From Flavobacterium sp. ov086 (lineage in GTDB: Bacteria; Bacteroidota; Bacteroidia; Flavobacteriales; Flavobacteriaceae), in assembly GCF_900187965.1 (NCBI RefSeq), contig NZ_FZNL01000021.1:17787-81786 (forward strand): a stretch of DNA of 64,000 nucleotides. The letters are read 5' to 3'. A model generated the notes under the pieces. The model had not been told where the DNA came from. It was given only the letters and a program-made list of their open reading frames with translations, and did not search any database. The translations under genes were made by a program, and so were the position numbers. Every line of letters begins with the position of its first letter. Positions within the stretch are counted from its first letter, which is position 1. Shown here one piece after another: positions 35,159 to 44,377 of the stretch.

Positions 35159-37068
35159 AAGGCAAACTTTTTATCTATATCTTCAACACGCATCGTGATG
35201 AATGTAGGTTTTTGAAAAGGTGAAATATTTGGATCTTTACAGGCAAATAATCCATTTACCAGATTATCCTGTTCTTTTTCGGTTAAATAAGATCCGGTTT
35301 TAACCGCTAAACTTTTGGCCATAGATTTTGCAATCGTATCATTCTGACTGTAACTATTGGCTGGAATTCCGTCTTGCAAATCACTCAACAATTGTTCTAT
35401 TACAAGAGAAACTTCACTTTCTGTAATATTTACCGGAATTCCGGAAATTACAATATGATCTGTTTGGGCTTCTTCAAAAACAAAACCTGTTGTTTCTAAT
35501 GAAGGTTTCAATTCCTCGATTAATTCCATTTCGCCTGACGAATAAAATAAATTCAACGGAAACAATAACTGCTGACTTGACGCTTGATTAACGGTCATAT
35601 TCAACAAAAATTGTTCATACAAAATTCGTTGATGTGCACGCTGCTGATCAACAATAACCATTCCTGATTTTATTGGCGAAACTATGTATTTTTTATGAAT
35701 TTGATACGTTCCCTGACTCGCTTGCTCTACCTCATCATCATTAAATAATGACGAAGTAACTTCTTCGTTTTCGAATGTAAAAGGCGAACTTTCAATACTT
35801 TCTGTATTCAGACCTACGTACAAACTTTCCCAGCTTGCGGTAGGTTCAACTCTTTTAGAATATCCTCCTGAATATGAATTTGATCCGGAGCTATAACCTG
35901 AACTTGATCCTGAACCAGATCCCGAACTTGATTTCGAATAATGCTGATTGGTTTTATCATCCGTAAACGGATTAAAAGTTCCATCGACCTGAATCGTTGG
36001 TGTTTCCGCTTCTAAATCTTTATAATGATATGGTGTATCTAAATTTGCATCGCGGTCAAAATCCAATACCGGAGCAACATTAAATTGTCCTAAACTATGT
36101 TTTATAGAGGCTCTTAAAATTGCATATAATGCCTGTTCATCATCAAACTTAATTTCAGTTTTGGTGGGATGAATATTGATATCGATAGTATTTGGCGGAA
36201 CTTGCAGATACAAGAAATAACTTGGCTGCGAACCGTCTTTCAAAAGTCCGTCGTAAGCCGCCATTACTGCATGATGCAAATAACCGCTTTTAATAAAACG
36301 ATCGTTTACAAAAAAGAACTGCTCGCCTCTGCTTTTCTTGGCAAACTCTGGTTTACAAACAAATCCCTGAACATTTATAATTTCGGTATCTTCATTAACA
36401 GGAACTAATTTTTCATTAGTTTTACCAGACATGATCCCCACAATTCGCTGACGATAACCTGCCGCCGGCAAATTATACATCTCGCTTCCGTTATGGTAAA
36501 ATGTAAAATGAATATTTGGATGTGCCAAAGCTACACGCTGAAATTCATCCATAACATGACGGAATTCAACAGTGTCTGATTTTAAGAAATTACGACGTGC
36601 CGGAATATTAAAAAATAAGTTTTTAACCGCAAATGAAGTTCCTTTTGGTAAAACGGCTACTTCCTGCGAAACAAATTTACTTCCTTCAATTATAATATGA
36701 GTCCCTAATTCGTCCTGATCTTGTTTGGTTTTCATTTCCATGTGCGCAATTGCGGCAATAGAAGCCAGCGCTTCTCCACGGAAACCTTTGGTATGAAGTG
36801 AGAATAAATCTTCTGCCTGACGTATTTTTGAAGTTGCGTGACGCTCAAAACACAAACGAGCATCGGTAACATTCATTCCCATACCATTATCGATCACCTG
36901 AACCAACGATTTTCCAGCGTCTTTAATGATCAATTTAATATCAGTTGCTTTTGCATCCACAGCATTTTCTAACAACTCTTTTACTACAGAAGCTGGTCTT
37001 TGAACCACTTCTCCGGCAGCAATTTGATTAGCAACGTGATCAGGAAGTAATTGAATAATACTCGACAT
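35155..37068 (-). CDS. mutL: DNA mismatch repair protein MutL
   Basis: A 637-residue MutL. The GHKL ATPase domain has ENAVDA, DNGMGM, the lid region HATSKI and GFRGEALASI, and a transducer domain follows (NIHPTKTEIKF). A Ser/Gly-rich linker (about residues 375-400) leads to the C-terminal dimerisation domain. The metal-binding endonuclease motif DQHA(x)2E(x)4E of many MutLs is degenerate here (DQQRAHQRILYE from Asp474), so nicking activity is doubtful. It couples MutS recognition to downstream repair. Confidence 0.95.
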   Translation of the reverse strand: MSSIIQLLPDHVANQIAAGEVVQRPASVVKELLENAVDAKATDIKLIIKDAGKSLVQVIDNGMGMNVTDARLCFERHATSKIRQAEDLFSLHTKGFRGEALASIAAIAHMEMKTKQDQDELGTHIIIEGSKFVSQEVAVLPKGTSFAVKNLFFNIPARRNFLKSDTVEFRHVMDEFQRVALAHPNIHFTFYHNGSEMYNLPAAGYRQRIVGIMSGKTNEKLVPVNEDTEIINVQGFVCKPEFAKKSRGEQFFFVNDRFIKSGYLHHAVMAAYDGLLKDGSQPSYFLYLQVPPNTIDINIHPTKTEIKFDDEQALYAILRASIKHSLGQFNVAPVLDFDRDANLDTPYHYKDLEAETPTIQVDGTFNPFTDDKTNQHYSKSSSGSGSGSSSGYSSGSNSYSGGYSKRVEPTASWESLYVGLNTESIESSPFTFENEEVTSSLFNDDEVEQASQGTYQIHKKYIVSPIKSGMVIVDQQRAHQRILYEQFLLNMTVNQASSQQLLFPLNLFYSSGEMELIEELKPSLETTGFVFEEAQTDHIVISGIPVNITESEVSLVIEQLLSDLQDGIPANSYSQNDTIAKSMAKSLAVKTGSYLTEKEQDNLVNGLFACKDPNISPFQKPTFITMRVEDIDKKFAL

Positions 37069-37227
37069 TAAAAAATTTGGGTTAAAGGTTGTTCCCTAAC
37101 TTGAACAAACATGGTCTGTAAAAATCTCAGGATAATATTATTAATTCATTTATGGTTTTTAAAAACCAAGGTGTACAAATTTAATGAATTTCTGTTGGGT
37201 TTTAGAATAACAGCTATCATAAAAAAA

Positions 37228-37270
37228 ACAAAAAACCTATACTCTTTTTACACAGTATAGGTTTTAGTAT
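37228..37270 (-). terminator. Terminator after ribH
   Basis: Eleven-base inverted repeat AAACCTATACT (37233-37243) / AGTATAGGTTT (37254-37264), with T-rich flanks on both strands. It lies just beyond the ribH stop. Confidence 0.75.
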
Positions 37271-37288
37271 TTTTAAAACAATTGTGTT

Positions 37289-37861
37289 TTATTCGTTTTC
37301 AATTTTTCTTGGTTTATCTTCTATTTGAAGCGCACCCGAAGACAATAATGGTTGATGAAACGGATGTGACATTGAAGCTTGCTGACGAATATAAGCCATT
37401 TTTATTGCTGCAATTGCTGCTTCGGTTCCTTTGTTTCCGTGAATTCCTCCACTTCTGTCAATAGATTGCTGCATGTTGTTGTCTGTTAAAACACAAAAAA
37501 TAACCGGAATATCAGTCTGAACATTCAAATCTTTAATTCCTTGCGTTACTCCTTCGCACACAAAATCAAAATGTTTGGTTTCGCCTTGAATTACACATCC
37601 AATTACAATAACCGCATCTACGTTTTGCGTTTGCAACATTTTCTTCGCACCATAAATCAGCTCAAAACTTCCCGGAACATTCCAACGAATAATTTGCTGT
37701 TGTGGTACATCACAATCAACTAAGGCACTAAAAGCGCCATTATAAAGTCCTTCTGTTATGGTTTCGTTCCACTCAGAAACAACAATCCCAAATCGAAAGT
37801 CTTTCGCATTTGGGATCGTGTTTTTATCGTATTCGGATAAATTTTTATTTTCAGTAGCCAT
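37289..37861 (-). CDS. ribH: 6,7-dimethyl-8-ribityllumazine synthase
   Basis: A 190-residue lumazine synthase that condenses the pyrimidinedione with dihydroxybutanone phosphate in riboflavin synthesis. Family boxes are FGIVVSEWNE, WNVPGSFELIYGAK, VIGCVIQGETKHFDFVCEGV and GNKGTEAAIAAI. It has a C-terminal tail of about 25 residues beyond the usual end. It follows the TPR gene on the same strand after a 96-base gap, so the two are probably cotranscribed. Confidence 0.95.
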   Translation of the reverse strand: MATENKNLSEYDKNTIPNAKDFRFGIVVSEWNETITEGLYNGAFSALVDCDVPQQQIIRWNVPGSFELIYGAKKMLQTQNVDAVIVIGCVIQGETKHFDFVCEGVTQGIKDLNVQTDIPVIFCVLTDNNMQQSIDRSGGIHGNKGTEAAIAAIKMAYIRQQASMSHPFHQPLLSSGALQIEDKPRKIENE

Positions 37862-37957
37862 CTGTATATTTTAGATTTTAATCCCTATGTTTTGGGATTT
37901 GATTTCAGATTGCTAAAATACGAATCTAAAATCTAAAATCTAAGCTCTACAATAATT

Positions 37958-38740
37958 TTATTGTGCTAATCCAATCAATACATCAACAGAAGCTGCTTCT
38001 GGAGCTGCATCGTAGTTTTCTTTAATATCAGTTAAGTATTTGATAGCGTCTTCTTTCTGACCTAAAGCCAAAGCTGTTTTACCTGCTTTTAATAAGAAAC
38101 GTGGTGTTGTGAAATCATTTTTATTAGATTCAGCAGCTTTTACATAATAGTCTAAAGCTTCTTTTTGTTGGTTCTTTTGAGAATAAGCATCTCCAATAGC
38201 ACCAATTGCCAAAGCACCAACGATAGCTTCTTTTGATTTAAAGTTACCTAAGTACTTAATAGCGTCATCATATTTACCAATGTTCAAAGATGCGATACCA
38301 GCATAATAGTTTGCTAAGTTTCCTGCATCAGTTCCTGAATATTCGTCAGCAATTTTAACGAATCCGAATTTACCTTCAGAACCATTCAAAGCCAATTTGT
38401 ATAATGAATCGCTTGCTACACCATTTGTTGCTTTTTCAAAATTTTGTTGCGCAACAAACATTTCGCTTGCAGCTTCATTTTGTTTAGGAGCTTCAATAAA
38501 TTTTTGGTAAGCCAAATATCCAATTGTAGCAACTGCAATACCAGCAACTAAACCAATAATGATTTTTTGATTTTTAGCAACCCAATCCTCAGTTTTTGAA
38601 GCGGTTTCATCTAATTTTGAGAACACACCAGCCGTTGTACTATCCTTTTCGTCAATGATTACTTGTTGTTCTTCTGTAACAACATCTTTAACTTCTTTTT
38701 CTTTTGGTGTTTTATATCCTCTTTTATTATAAGTAGCCAT
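37958..38740 (-). CDS. Membrane-anchored tetratricopeptide repeat protein (YfgM-like)
   Basis: A 260-residue protein. A charged N-terminal cytosolic stretch is followed by one membrane helix (IIIGLVAGIAVATIGYLAY, about residues 61-80) and a periplasmic region of TPR units (GNLANYYAGIASLNIGKYDDAIKYL, AIGDAYSQKNQQKEALDYYVKA split over repeats). The layout resembles YfgM/BamD-type ancillary factors of the Sec or envelope machinery; the exact role is unknown. A well-formed promoter precedes it, divergent from the PH-like gene. Confidence 0.88.
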   Translation of the reverse strand: MATYNKRGYKTPKEKEVKDVVTEEQQVIIDEKDSTTAGVFSKLDETASKTEDWVAKNQKIIIGLVAGIAVATIGYLAYQKFIEAPKQNEAASEMFVAQQNFEKATNGVASDSLYKLALNGSEGKFGFVKIADEYSGTDAGNLANYYAGIASLNIGKYDDAIKYLGNFKSKEAIVGALAIGAIGDAYSQKNQQKEALDYYVKAAESNKNDFTTPRFLLKAGKTALALGQKEDAIKYLTDIKENYDAAPEAASVDVLIGLAQ

Positions 38741-38762
38741 TTCAAATTAATTTAGTGAACGG

Positions 38763-38795
38763 CAAAAATAAAATTTTTATTGAAACTAAAGCAAA
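38763..38795 (-). promoter_or_regulatory. Promoter of the TPR-ribH operon
   Basis: On the minus strand TTTG lies at 38792-38795 and the exact -7 box TATTTTTG at 38763-38770, about 21 bases apart. This is a good match to the Bacteroidota consensus. Confidence 0.55.
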
Positions 38796-38967
38796 AAAAA
38801 GTAAATTTATATCTATTTTAAAAAAATAATTCACTAAACAGTAACTTCTTTAGTATTTCAGGGAAGATAATTCATCTCGCAATGCCCAAAAAGTCTATTG
38901 TTTCGATAATTTTCAATAATTTGCACCCTTAAACTTTATAACAAATAATAGAGTCGAATATATATAA

Positions 38968-39525
38968 ATGATTTTAAAAAGAGAGGAAGTATTAATTCAG
39001 GAGATTGAACATACTAAAAAAATACCTTTTAGACTTGAGGATTTAGTCACAATACCAATTTTTACTTTTATAACCTTGGTATTAATAATTCTAATAAAAC
39101 CTTCAAAAGATATCCAAATCAATAACTATCAAGAATTATATTACTATTTTATCATACCAATTCTCACATTCTTTTATTTTCTTTTAACGTTAGGAAGAAT
39201 CCTAATTAGATGGCTTAAAACCAGAGCAACAAAATTCTTCTTAACAAATCAAAGAATAATTTTTTGCGACTCAAATTCTAAAATAATCAATGAAAGTTTT
39301 GAATTAAAAAACTTAATTTTAAATTATAGAGAAAAAGCAAATGATTACGGGTATATTATTATTGGAGAACCAGAATCAATAGCAGGAAACCCCACTGATT
39401 CATTTATATTTCGTAGTGGAATCAATTTTTTTGAAGATAAAAATGTAATGTATAATATTCCAAAAGTAAAATCTGTTTTTGATTTGATAATAAAAACAAA
39501 AAGTGACCTCACAAAAAACAAGTAG
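38968..39525 (+). CDS. Membrane protein with PH-like domain, function unknown
   Basis: A 185-residue protein. Two hydrophobic helices (about residues 30-50 and 62-85) are followed by a soluble region that starts ATKFFLTNQRIIFCD. That TNxRI pattern is typical of bacterial PH domains (bPH family). It is not part of the usual recF neighbourhood and is AT-richer than its neighbours, so it may be an acquired gene. No enzymatic motif is visible. Confidence 0.7.
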   Translation: MILKREEVLIQEIEHTKKIPFRLEDLVTIPIFTFITLVLIILIKPSKDIQINNYQELYYYFIIPILTFFYFLLTLGRILIRWLKTRATKFFLTNQRIIFCDSNSKIINESFELKNLILNYREKANDYGYIIIGEPESIAGNPTDSFIFRSGINFFEDKNVMYNIPKVKSVFDLIIKTKSDLTKNK

Positions 39526-39589
39526 TGCTTCAAAATCATAAATTTGTAAACTTTCTTTTTTTAAATTTTATCATTACTACTAATCAAAA

Positions 39590-40669
39590 ATGCATTTAAA
39601 CAAAATTTCTTTATTCAATTATAAAAATTTCTCCGAAGTCAGTTTTGATTTTGACCGCAAGATCAATTGCTTTGTGGGCAAAAACGGAATTGGAAAAACC
39701 AATGTGCTTGATGCAATCTATCATTTGGCTTACGGAAAAAGTTATTTTAATCCGTTGGCGGTTCAGAATATCAAACACGGAGAAGAGTTTTTTGTAATTG
39801 ATGCCGAATTAGAAAAAAACGACAGAACAGAACAAATTGTCTGCAGTTTAAAAAAAGGACAAAAGAAGGTTTTAAAGAGAAACGGAAAAGCTTACGATAA
39901 ATTTTCAGATCATATTGGGTTTATTCCGCTTGTGATTATTTCTCCCGCAGATCGTGATTTAATTGTTGAAGGAAGTGAAACACGCCGTAAATTTATGGAC
40001 AGTGTGATTTCGCAATTAGACTCTACTTATTTACATCAGCTTATTCAATATCAAAAAGTAATCGTGCAGCGAAATGCATTATTAAAATATTTCGCTCTGA
40101 ATCATACTTTTGACAATGATACTTTATCCATATATAATGAACAGCTCAATAGTTTTGGGCAATCTATTTTTGAGAAACGAAAAGATTTCCTCGAGCAATT
40201 TATACCTATATTTAATATACACCATCAAGCCATAACCGGATCTGAGGAAACAGTACAATTAGTTTATGAAAGTAATTTGTTCGAAAAAGATTTATTGACA
40301 CTTTTAAAAGAGAACGTAAATAAAGATCGTGCATTGCAATATACAAGTGTCGGAATCCATAAAGACGATTTATCATTTGAGATTGATTCACATCCAATAA
40401 AGAAATTTGGATCTCAAGGTCAGCAGAAATCTTTTTTGATTGCTTTGAAACTTGCTCAATTTGAGTTTTTGAAGAAACAAAGCGGCGTAAAACCTTTATT
40501 ATTATTTGATGATATTTTTGATAAATTAGACGAAAGCCGCGTTGCCAAAATAATCGAAATGGTAAATAGCGAAACCTTTGGTCAGCTTTTTATTTCAGAC
40601 ACACATCCAGAACGTACCGAAACGATTGTCAAGTCAACACATCAGAGTTATAAGATATTTAACTTGTGA
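39590..40669 (+). CDS. recF: DNA replication and repair protein RecF
   Basis: A 359-residue SMC-like ATPase that helps load RecA onto gapped DNA. Walker A GKNGIGKTNVLDAI is near residue 32, the signature is FGSQGQQKSFLIALKLAQ, and Walker B is LLLFDDIFDKLD. The length is normal. It stands opposite the ribH operon, as in many Flavobacteriaceae, not next to dnaA/dnaN. Confidence 0.95.
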   Translation: MHLNKISLFNYKNFSEVSFDFDRKINCFVGKNGIGKTNVLDAIYHLAYGKSYFNPLAVQNIKHGEEFFVIDAELEKNDRTEQIVCSLKKGQKKVLKRNGKAYDKFSDHIGFIPLVIISPADRDLIVEGSETRRKFMDSVISQLDSTYLHQLIQYQKVIVQRNALLKYFALNHTFDNDTLSIYNEQLNSFGQSIFEKRKDFLEQFIPIFNIHHQAITGSEETVQLVYESNLFEKDLLTLLKENVNKDRALQYTSVGIHKDDLSFEIDSHPIKKFGSQGQQKSFLIALKLAQFEFLKKQSGVKPLLLFDDIFDKLDESRVAKIIEMVNSETFGQLFISDTHPERTETIVKSTHQSYKIFNL

Positions 40670-40679
40670 TTTTTTTTAG

Positions 40680-40985
40680 CCACTAATTTCGCGAATTTTC
40701 CCGAATTTACTTTGTCTAAAATAATTTAGCCACAGATTTCACGGATTACACGGATTAAAAGCTTTCAGAATGCTTTGAAGCAAAGTAACCACAATATTGT
40801 CATTGCGATTATATAATCAAATCTTTTTTCAGCAGTTCCGCAGGAACAAAATATATTGTAGAGATGGATTTTAATCCATCATTCGCAATCCAAATCCAAT
40901 CTTCATTCCGAGGTACAAGGAATGACAAAAATGCGAGTATTCGCTTTAAATAAGAAATTCGTGGCAAACCCCTTTTTTTCACTTT
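40680..40985. repeat. Composite repeat spacer between recF and the thioredoxin gene
   Basis: This 380-base spacer has no gene. It begins with family-B vocabulary (GCCACTAATTTCGCGAATT, GCCACAGATTTCACGGATTACACGGATT) and ends with AAGAAATTCGTGGC. Between these are shorter inverted pieces: AGATGGATTTTAATCCATC, ATTCCGAGGTACAAGGAAT, and TTCCGCAGGAA. It looks like several palindromic elements inserted into one another. Confidence 0.6.
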
Positions 40986-41049
40986 CTATTATGAATTCAA
41001 AAATTGAAAAATCACTACTTTAGCAATTCTATTTTTAAAATTCAGCTTT

Positions 41050-41748
41050 ATGAAGTTTCCTAAAATATTACTACTAATAGTTTCTGTTGTATTAATTTCC
41101 TGTAACGAAAAGAAAGACAATTCTTTTAAGGAAATTGCTCCAAAAGATTTTGCAGAGAAAATTAAAACGACCGAAAATCCTCAAATACTTGATGTTCGAA
41201 CTCCTGAAGAATTCGAATCAGAACATATTGACAATGCTGCAAATGTAAACTGGAACGGTGAAGATTTTGCCGGTAAAGTAGCAACTTACGATAAATCGAA
41301 ACCTGTTTTTGTGTATTGCTTAAGTGGTGGAAGAAGCAAAAAAGCAGCTGCAAAACTAAATGAATTAGGTTTTACTACTGTTTATGAATTAGAAGGCGGA
41401 ATCATGAAATGGAACGCCGAAGGTTTATCAAATCCGTCGACTGCTCAAGTTGGAATGACAATGAATGATTTTAATGATTTATTAAATTCAGACAAAAAAG
41501 TTCTGGTTGACTTCTATGCAGAATGGTGTGGTCCGTGCAAACAAATGGAACCGTTTCTTTTGAAAATGCAAAAAGAAATGACCGATAAAGTGGTAATCAT
41601 TAGAATTGATGTTGACAAAAACAAAACTCTGGCAACTCAAATGAAAATTGACCAGCTTCCTACTATGGTTTTATACGAGAATAAAGCGGTGCAAAAAAAA
41701 CTAATTGGTTACATCAGCGAAGAAGATTTAAAAAAACAACTGCAATAA
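41050..41748 (+). CDS. Rhodanese-thioredoxin fusion lipoprotein
   Basis: A 232-residue predicted lipoprotein (lipobox VVLISC, Cys about 18). Residues 30-130 form a rhodanese domain with the active-site loop YCLSGGRSKKA (Cys90). Residues 135-232 form a thioredoxin domain with WCGPC (Cys160, Cys163) and the cis-Pro loop QLPTMVL. The fusion would put sulfur transfer and disulfide chemistry on one envelope protein; the partners are unknown. It lies 10 bases before a DUF2461 gene on the same strand. Confidence 0.92.
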   Translation: MKFPKILLLIVSVVLISCNEKKDNSFKEIAPKDFAEKIKTTENPQILDVRTPEEFESEHIDNAANVNWNGEDFAGKVATYDKSKPVFVYCLSGGRSKKAAAKLNELGFTTVYELEGGIMKWNAEGLSNPSTAQVGMTMNDFNDLLNSDKKVLVDFYAEWCGPCKQMEPFLLKMQKEMTDKVVIIRIDVDKNKTLATQMKIDQLPTMVLYENKAVQKKLIGYISEEDLKKQLQ

Positions 41749-41758
41749 TATATCAAAT

Positions 41759-42436
41759 ATGCTAACGAAAGAATCATTGCAATTTTTAGACGATTTAAAA
41801 AGAAACAACAACAGAGATTGGTTTCAGGATAATAAAAAACGATACGAGGTTTTCAAAAAAGATTACCATCAATTGGTGAGTGATTTTCTTGATGTGATGA
41901 AACCTTTGGATCCATCTTTAGAATTATTGGAAGTTAAAAACTGTACTTTCAGAATCAATCGTGACATTAGGTTTTCTAAAGACAAATCTCCTTATAAAGC
42001 GCATTTAGGAGTTTGGATGTCTTGCGGAACTAAAGGTTTAAATCGTGCCGGATATTATGTTCATATCGAAAAAGGCGCAAGTTTTATAGCCGGTGGTTTT
42101 TATTCGCCTGAAGCGGAAGATTTGAAAAAAGTCCGTAAAGAAATTGCTTTTTTCCATGATGATCTGGAAGCTATTTTAGCCGATAAAAATTTCAAAAAAG
42201 AATTCGGAAGTTTAGATGTAAACGAAACCAATTCGCTTAAAAATCCGCCAAGAGGTTACGAGAAAGAACATCCTGCAATTGAGTTTTTAAAATTGAAAAG
42301 TTTTACTGCAACTCAAAAATATGATATTTCTGAAGTGACTCAAAAAGATTTCGTTGCTAAAATAAGCAAGAAATTAATCGCTTTAAAACCACTAAACGAA
42401 TTCATTAATCGCGCTTTAGATACTGACGAATTTTAA
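41759..42436 (+). CDS. DUF2461 domain-containing protein
   Basis: A 225-residue soluble protein of the DUF2461 family (TIGR02453). Family landmarks are NNNRDWFQDNKKRYE near the N-terminus, FRINRDIRFSKDKSPYKAH and FYSPEAEDLKKVRKEI. The function is unknown; the conserved Trp/Arg/Asp residues suggest an enzyme. It follows the rhodanese-thioredoxin gene closely and is probably cotranscribed with it. Confidence 0.92.
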   Translation: MLTKESLQFLDDLKRNNNRDWFQDNKKRYEVFKKDYHQLVSDFLDVMKPLDPSLELLEVKNCTFRINRDIRFSKDKSPYKAHLGVWMSCGTKGLNRAGYYVHIEKGASFIAGGFYSPEAEDLKKVRKEIAFFHDDLEAILADKNFKKEFGSLDVNETNSLKNPPRGYEKEHPAIEFLKLKSFTATQKYDISEVTQKDFVAKISKKLIALKPLNEFINRALDTDEF

Positions 42437-42447
42437 AAAAGTTTGAC

Positions 42448-42545
42448 ACGAATTTCACGAATTTCCACTAATTAAAAGCTTTGACAAAGTTTAAAACTTT
42501 GTCAAAGCCAAACAATAAAAATTAGTGGAAATTCGTGAAATTCGT
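42448..42545. repeat. Family-B palindrome with 26-bp perfect arms
   Basis: Outer arms begin ACGAATTTCACGAATTTCC (42448-42473) and are mirrored exactly at 42520-42545. Inside is a second perfect 15-base stem, GCTTTGACAAAGTTT (42478-42492) / AAACTTTGTCAAAGC (42494-42508). It ends 11 bases before the -7 promoter box of the next gene. Confidence 0.85.
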
Positions 42546-42556
42546 GGCAAAAAAAT

Positions 42557-42564
42557 TATGTTTG
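42557..42564 (+). promoter_or_regulatory. -7 promoter box directly before the glycosyltransferase start
   Basis: TATGTTTG is an exact TAnnTTTG box, but its last base is only four bases before the ATG at 42569. If used, the transcript would be leaderless or nearly so. Confidence 0.45.
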
Positions 42565-42568
42565 CCGA

Positions 42569-44194
42569 ATGAAAAAAAGAAAAATACTTTTTCTGGGAGA
42601 ATCTTATCGCGCTGATGCTATTACGTGGATGAAAGGTTTGAAAGAATTTGGTGATTTTGAAATCTGCACTTGGGAACTTCAAACTCCAAATAATTCGAAA
42701 CTCAATCGTTTCAAACGAATTTTAGAATACGCCTTCTCTCCTATTTCTATTCGAAAAACAATCCGACGAGAAAAACCGGATATGATTATTGCAGAAAGAA
42801 CTACAAGCTACGGTTTTCTGGCTGCGATTTCAGGAATGCATCCAATTGCAATTGCCCAACAAGGCCGAACTGATTTATGGCCGGATGGTTCTGTTTTACT
42901 TCCTTTTAAAAAAATCATCCAAAAACACGCTTTCAAAAAAGCCGATTTAATTCATGCCTGGGGTCCGGTTATGACGATTTCTATGAAAGAAATTGGCGTT
43001 GATATGAGTAAAGTTTTGGTTATCCCAAAGGGAATTGACTTATCGCTTTTTTCTCCTTCCATAAATAATTTCGATAAAATTGAGGCCATTGTAACTCGTT
43101 CTTTGCAACCGGAATATCGTCACGATTCTATTTTGAAAGCTTTTGCAATTCTTAACCAAAAAGGAATTGACTTTTCGTTAACGATTGTTGGTGACGGAAC
43201 ACGATTACAATTTTTAAAAGATTTAGCCAGAGAATTACAAATCGAAAGCAAAGTAATTTTTACAGGAAGAATTCCAAACACTGAACTTCCTAAATTATTA
43301 CAACAATCTAACATCTATATCAGCATGCCAATTACCGAAGGTGTTTCGGCATCGTTATTTGAGGCAATGGCTTGTAATTGTTATCCGGTAGTTTCGGACA
43401 TTCCCGGAAATCAAAGCTGGATCAAACATCGTGAGAACGGACAATTGATTGAAATCGATAATATCGAAATGCTTGCTGAAGAATTAATCTGGTCTTTTGA
43501 AAATGCTGAGTCTCGAAATAATGCTATTCTGCAAAACAGAAAATTTATGGAAGAGAAAGCTAATTATGATATCAATATGAAGGTTATTGCAGATAAATAT
43601 CATGAGTTATTGGATTTAAATTACTACCCAAAAAAGAGCAAATCTCCAACATATAATTCTTACACTTCTAAATCTTCTATTGACTTCATTAATGATTTAA
43701 CTTTCGAATATGTTGAAACTTATTCATTTCAACGTGGAGAAGAATTCGAAAAAAACTATGCACTAAATAGAACTGAATTCGATAAATTAAAACAGAGAAA
43801 GCTTAAAAAAAATGACTTGAGCAATTTTCAAGAATTAAGACTTAATGAATTAAAAGAGCTTGTAAATTATACTCAATATATAATTAACGATAAAGGAGAA
43901 TTTCATCCTTCAAGTAAAAAAACAAACACTTTCAAATCAACAGATCAGAAAATTCTTGATTTAAAAAGTATTTTTAGAACTGAAATTAAAAATGTTCCAA
44001 GTTGGATGTGCTCTCCTAAATATCGAGATGCACTCGTTTTTTATGACAACAATAATAGAGTACTATCATCATTAAATATCTGCCTTAGTTGCCAACACAT
44101 GGAAACTGAAATGTTTAAGCAAATTGAAGGCGATTCTATCACTTACGATTTATTAAAGCATTTTTTTATTGAGATTGGACATGATGTAGAATAA
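42569..44194 (+). CDS. Family 4 glycosyltransferase with an unusual C-terminal extension
   Basis: A 541-residue protein. Residues 1 to about 350 form a GT-B glycosyltransferase (group 1): donor-domain segments PKGIDLSLF, IVGDGTRLQFLKDLA, FTGRIPNTELPKLL and the EGVSASLFEAMACNCYPV box. About 190 further residues follow that do not belong to the fold: a charged, lysine-rich stretch and then a compact end with MCSPKYRDALVFYDNN and NICLSCQHMET, containing three cysteines including CLSC. Similar tails exist as stand-alone flavobacterial proteins, so this looks like a fusion with a second gene. Substrate unknown. Confidence 0.85.
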   Translation: MKKRKILFLGESYRADAITWMKGLKEFGDFEICTWELQTPNNSKLNRFKRILEYAFSPISIRKTIRREKPDMIIAERTTSYGFLAAISGMHPIAIAQQGRTDLWPDGSVLLPFKKIIQKHAFKKADLIHAWGPVMTISMKEIGVDMSKVLVIPKGIDLSLFSPSINNFDKIEAIVTRSLQPEYRHDSILKAFAILNQKGIDFSLTIVGDGTRLQFLKDLARELQIESKVIFTGRIPNTELPKLLQQSNIYISMPITEGVSASLFEAMACNCYPVVSDIPGNQSWIKHRENGQLIEIDNIEMLAEELIWSFENAESRNNAILQNRKFMEEKANYDINMKVIADKYHELLDLNYYPKKSKSPTYNSYTSKSSIDFINDLTFEYVETYSFQRGEEFEKNYALNRTEFDKLKQRKLKKNDLSNFQELRLNELKELVNYTQYIINDKGEFHPSSKKTNTFKSTDQKILDLKSIFRTEIKNVPSWMCSPKYRDALVFYDNNNRVLSSLNICLSCQHMETEMFKQIEGDSITYDLLKHFFIEIGHDVE

Positions 44195-44377
44195 ACAAAT
44201 CTTCGTCAATACCTTTAAAAGGGAAATCACTTCGTAACTTTTCTTACTTCTCGGCGACATACTGTTAACAGAATTGTTTAATTTAATCTAAAACAGAAAT
44301 GAAATTGGCACAATGAAAGAAATGCAACGATTTATTGAAGCTATAAAATAAAGTTTACAATACTTTTGGCATCGTAA

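Noticed and set aside
44297..44351. Short open frame starting at ATG 44313 (12 codons)
   Set aside because: Too short, with no promoter, no family signal and no neighbour that would need a leader peptide.
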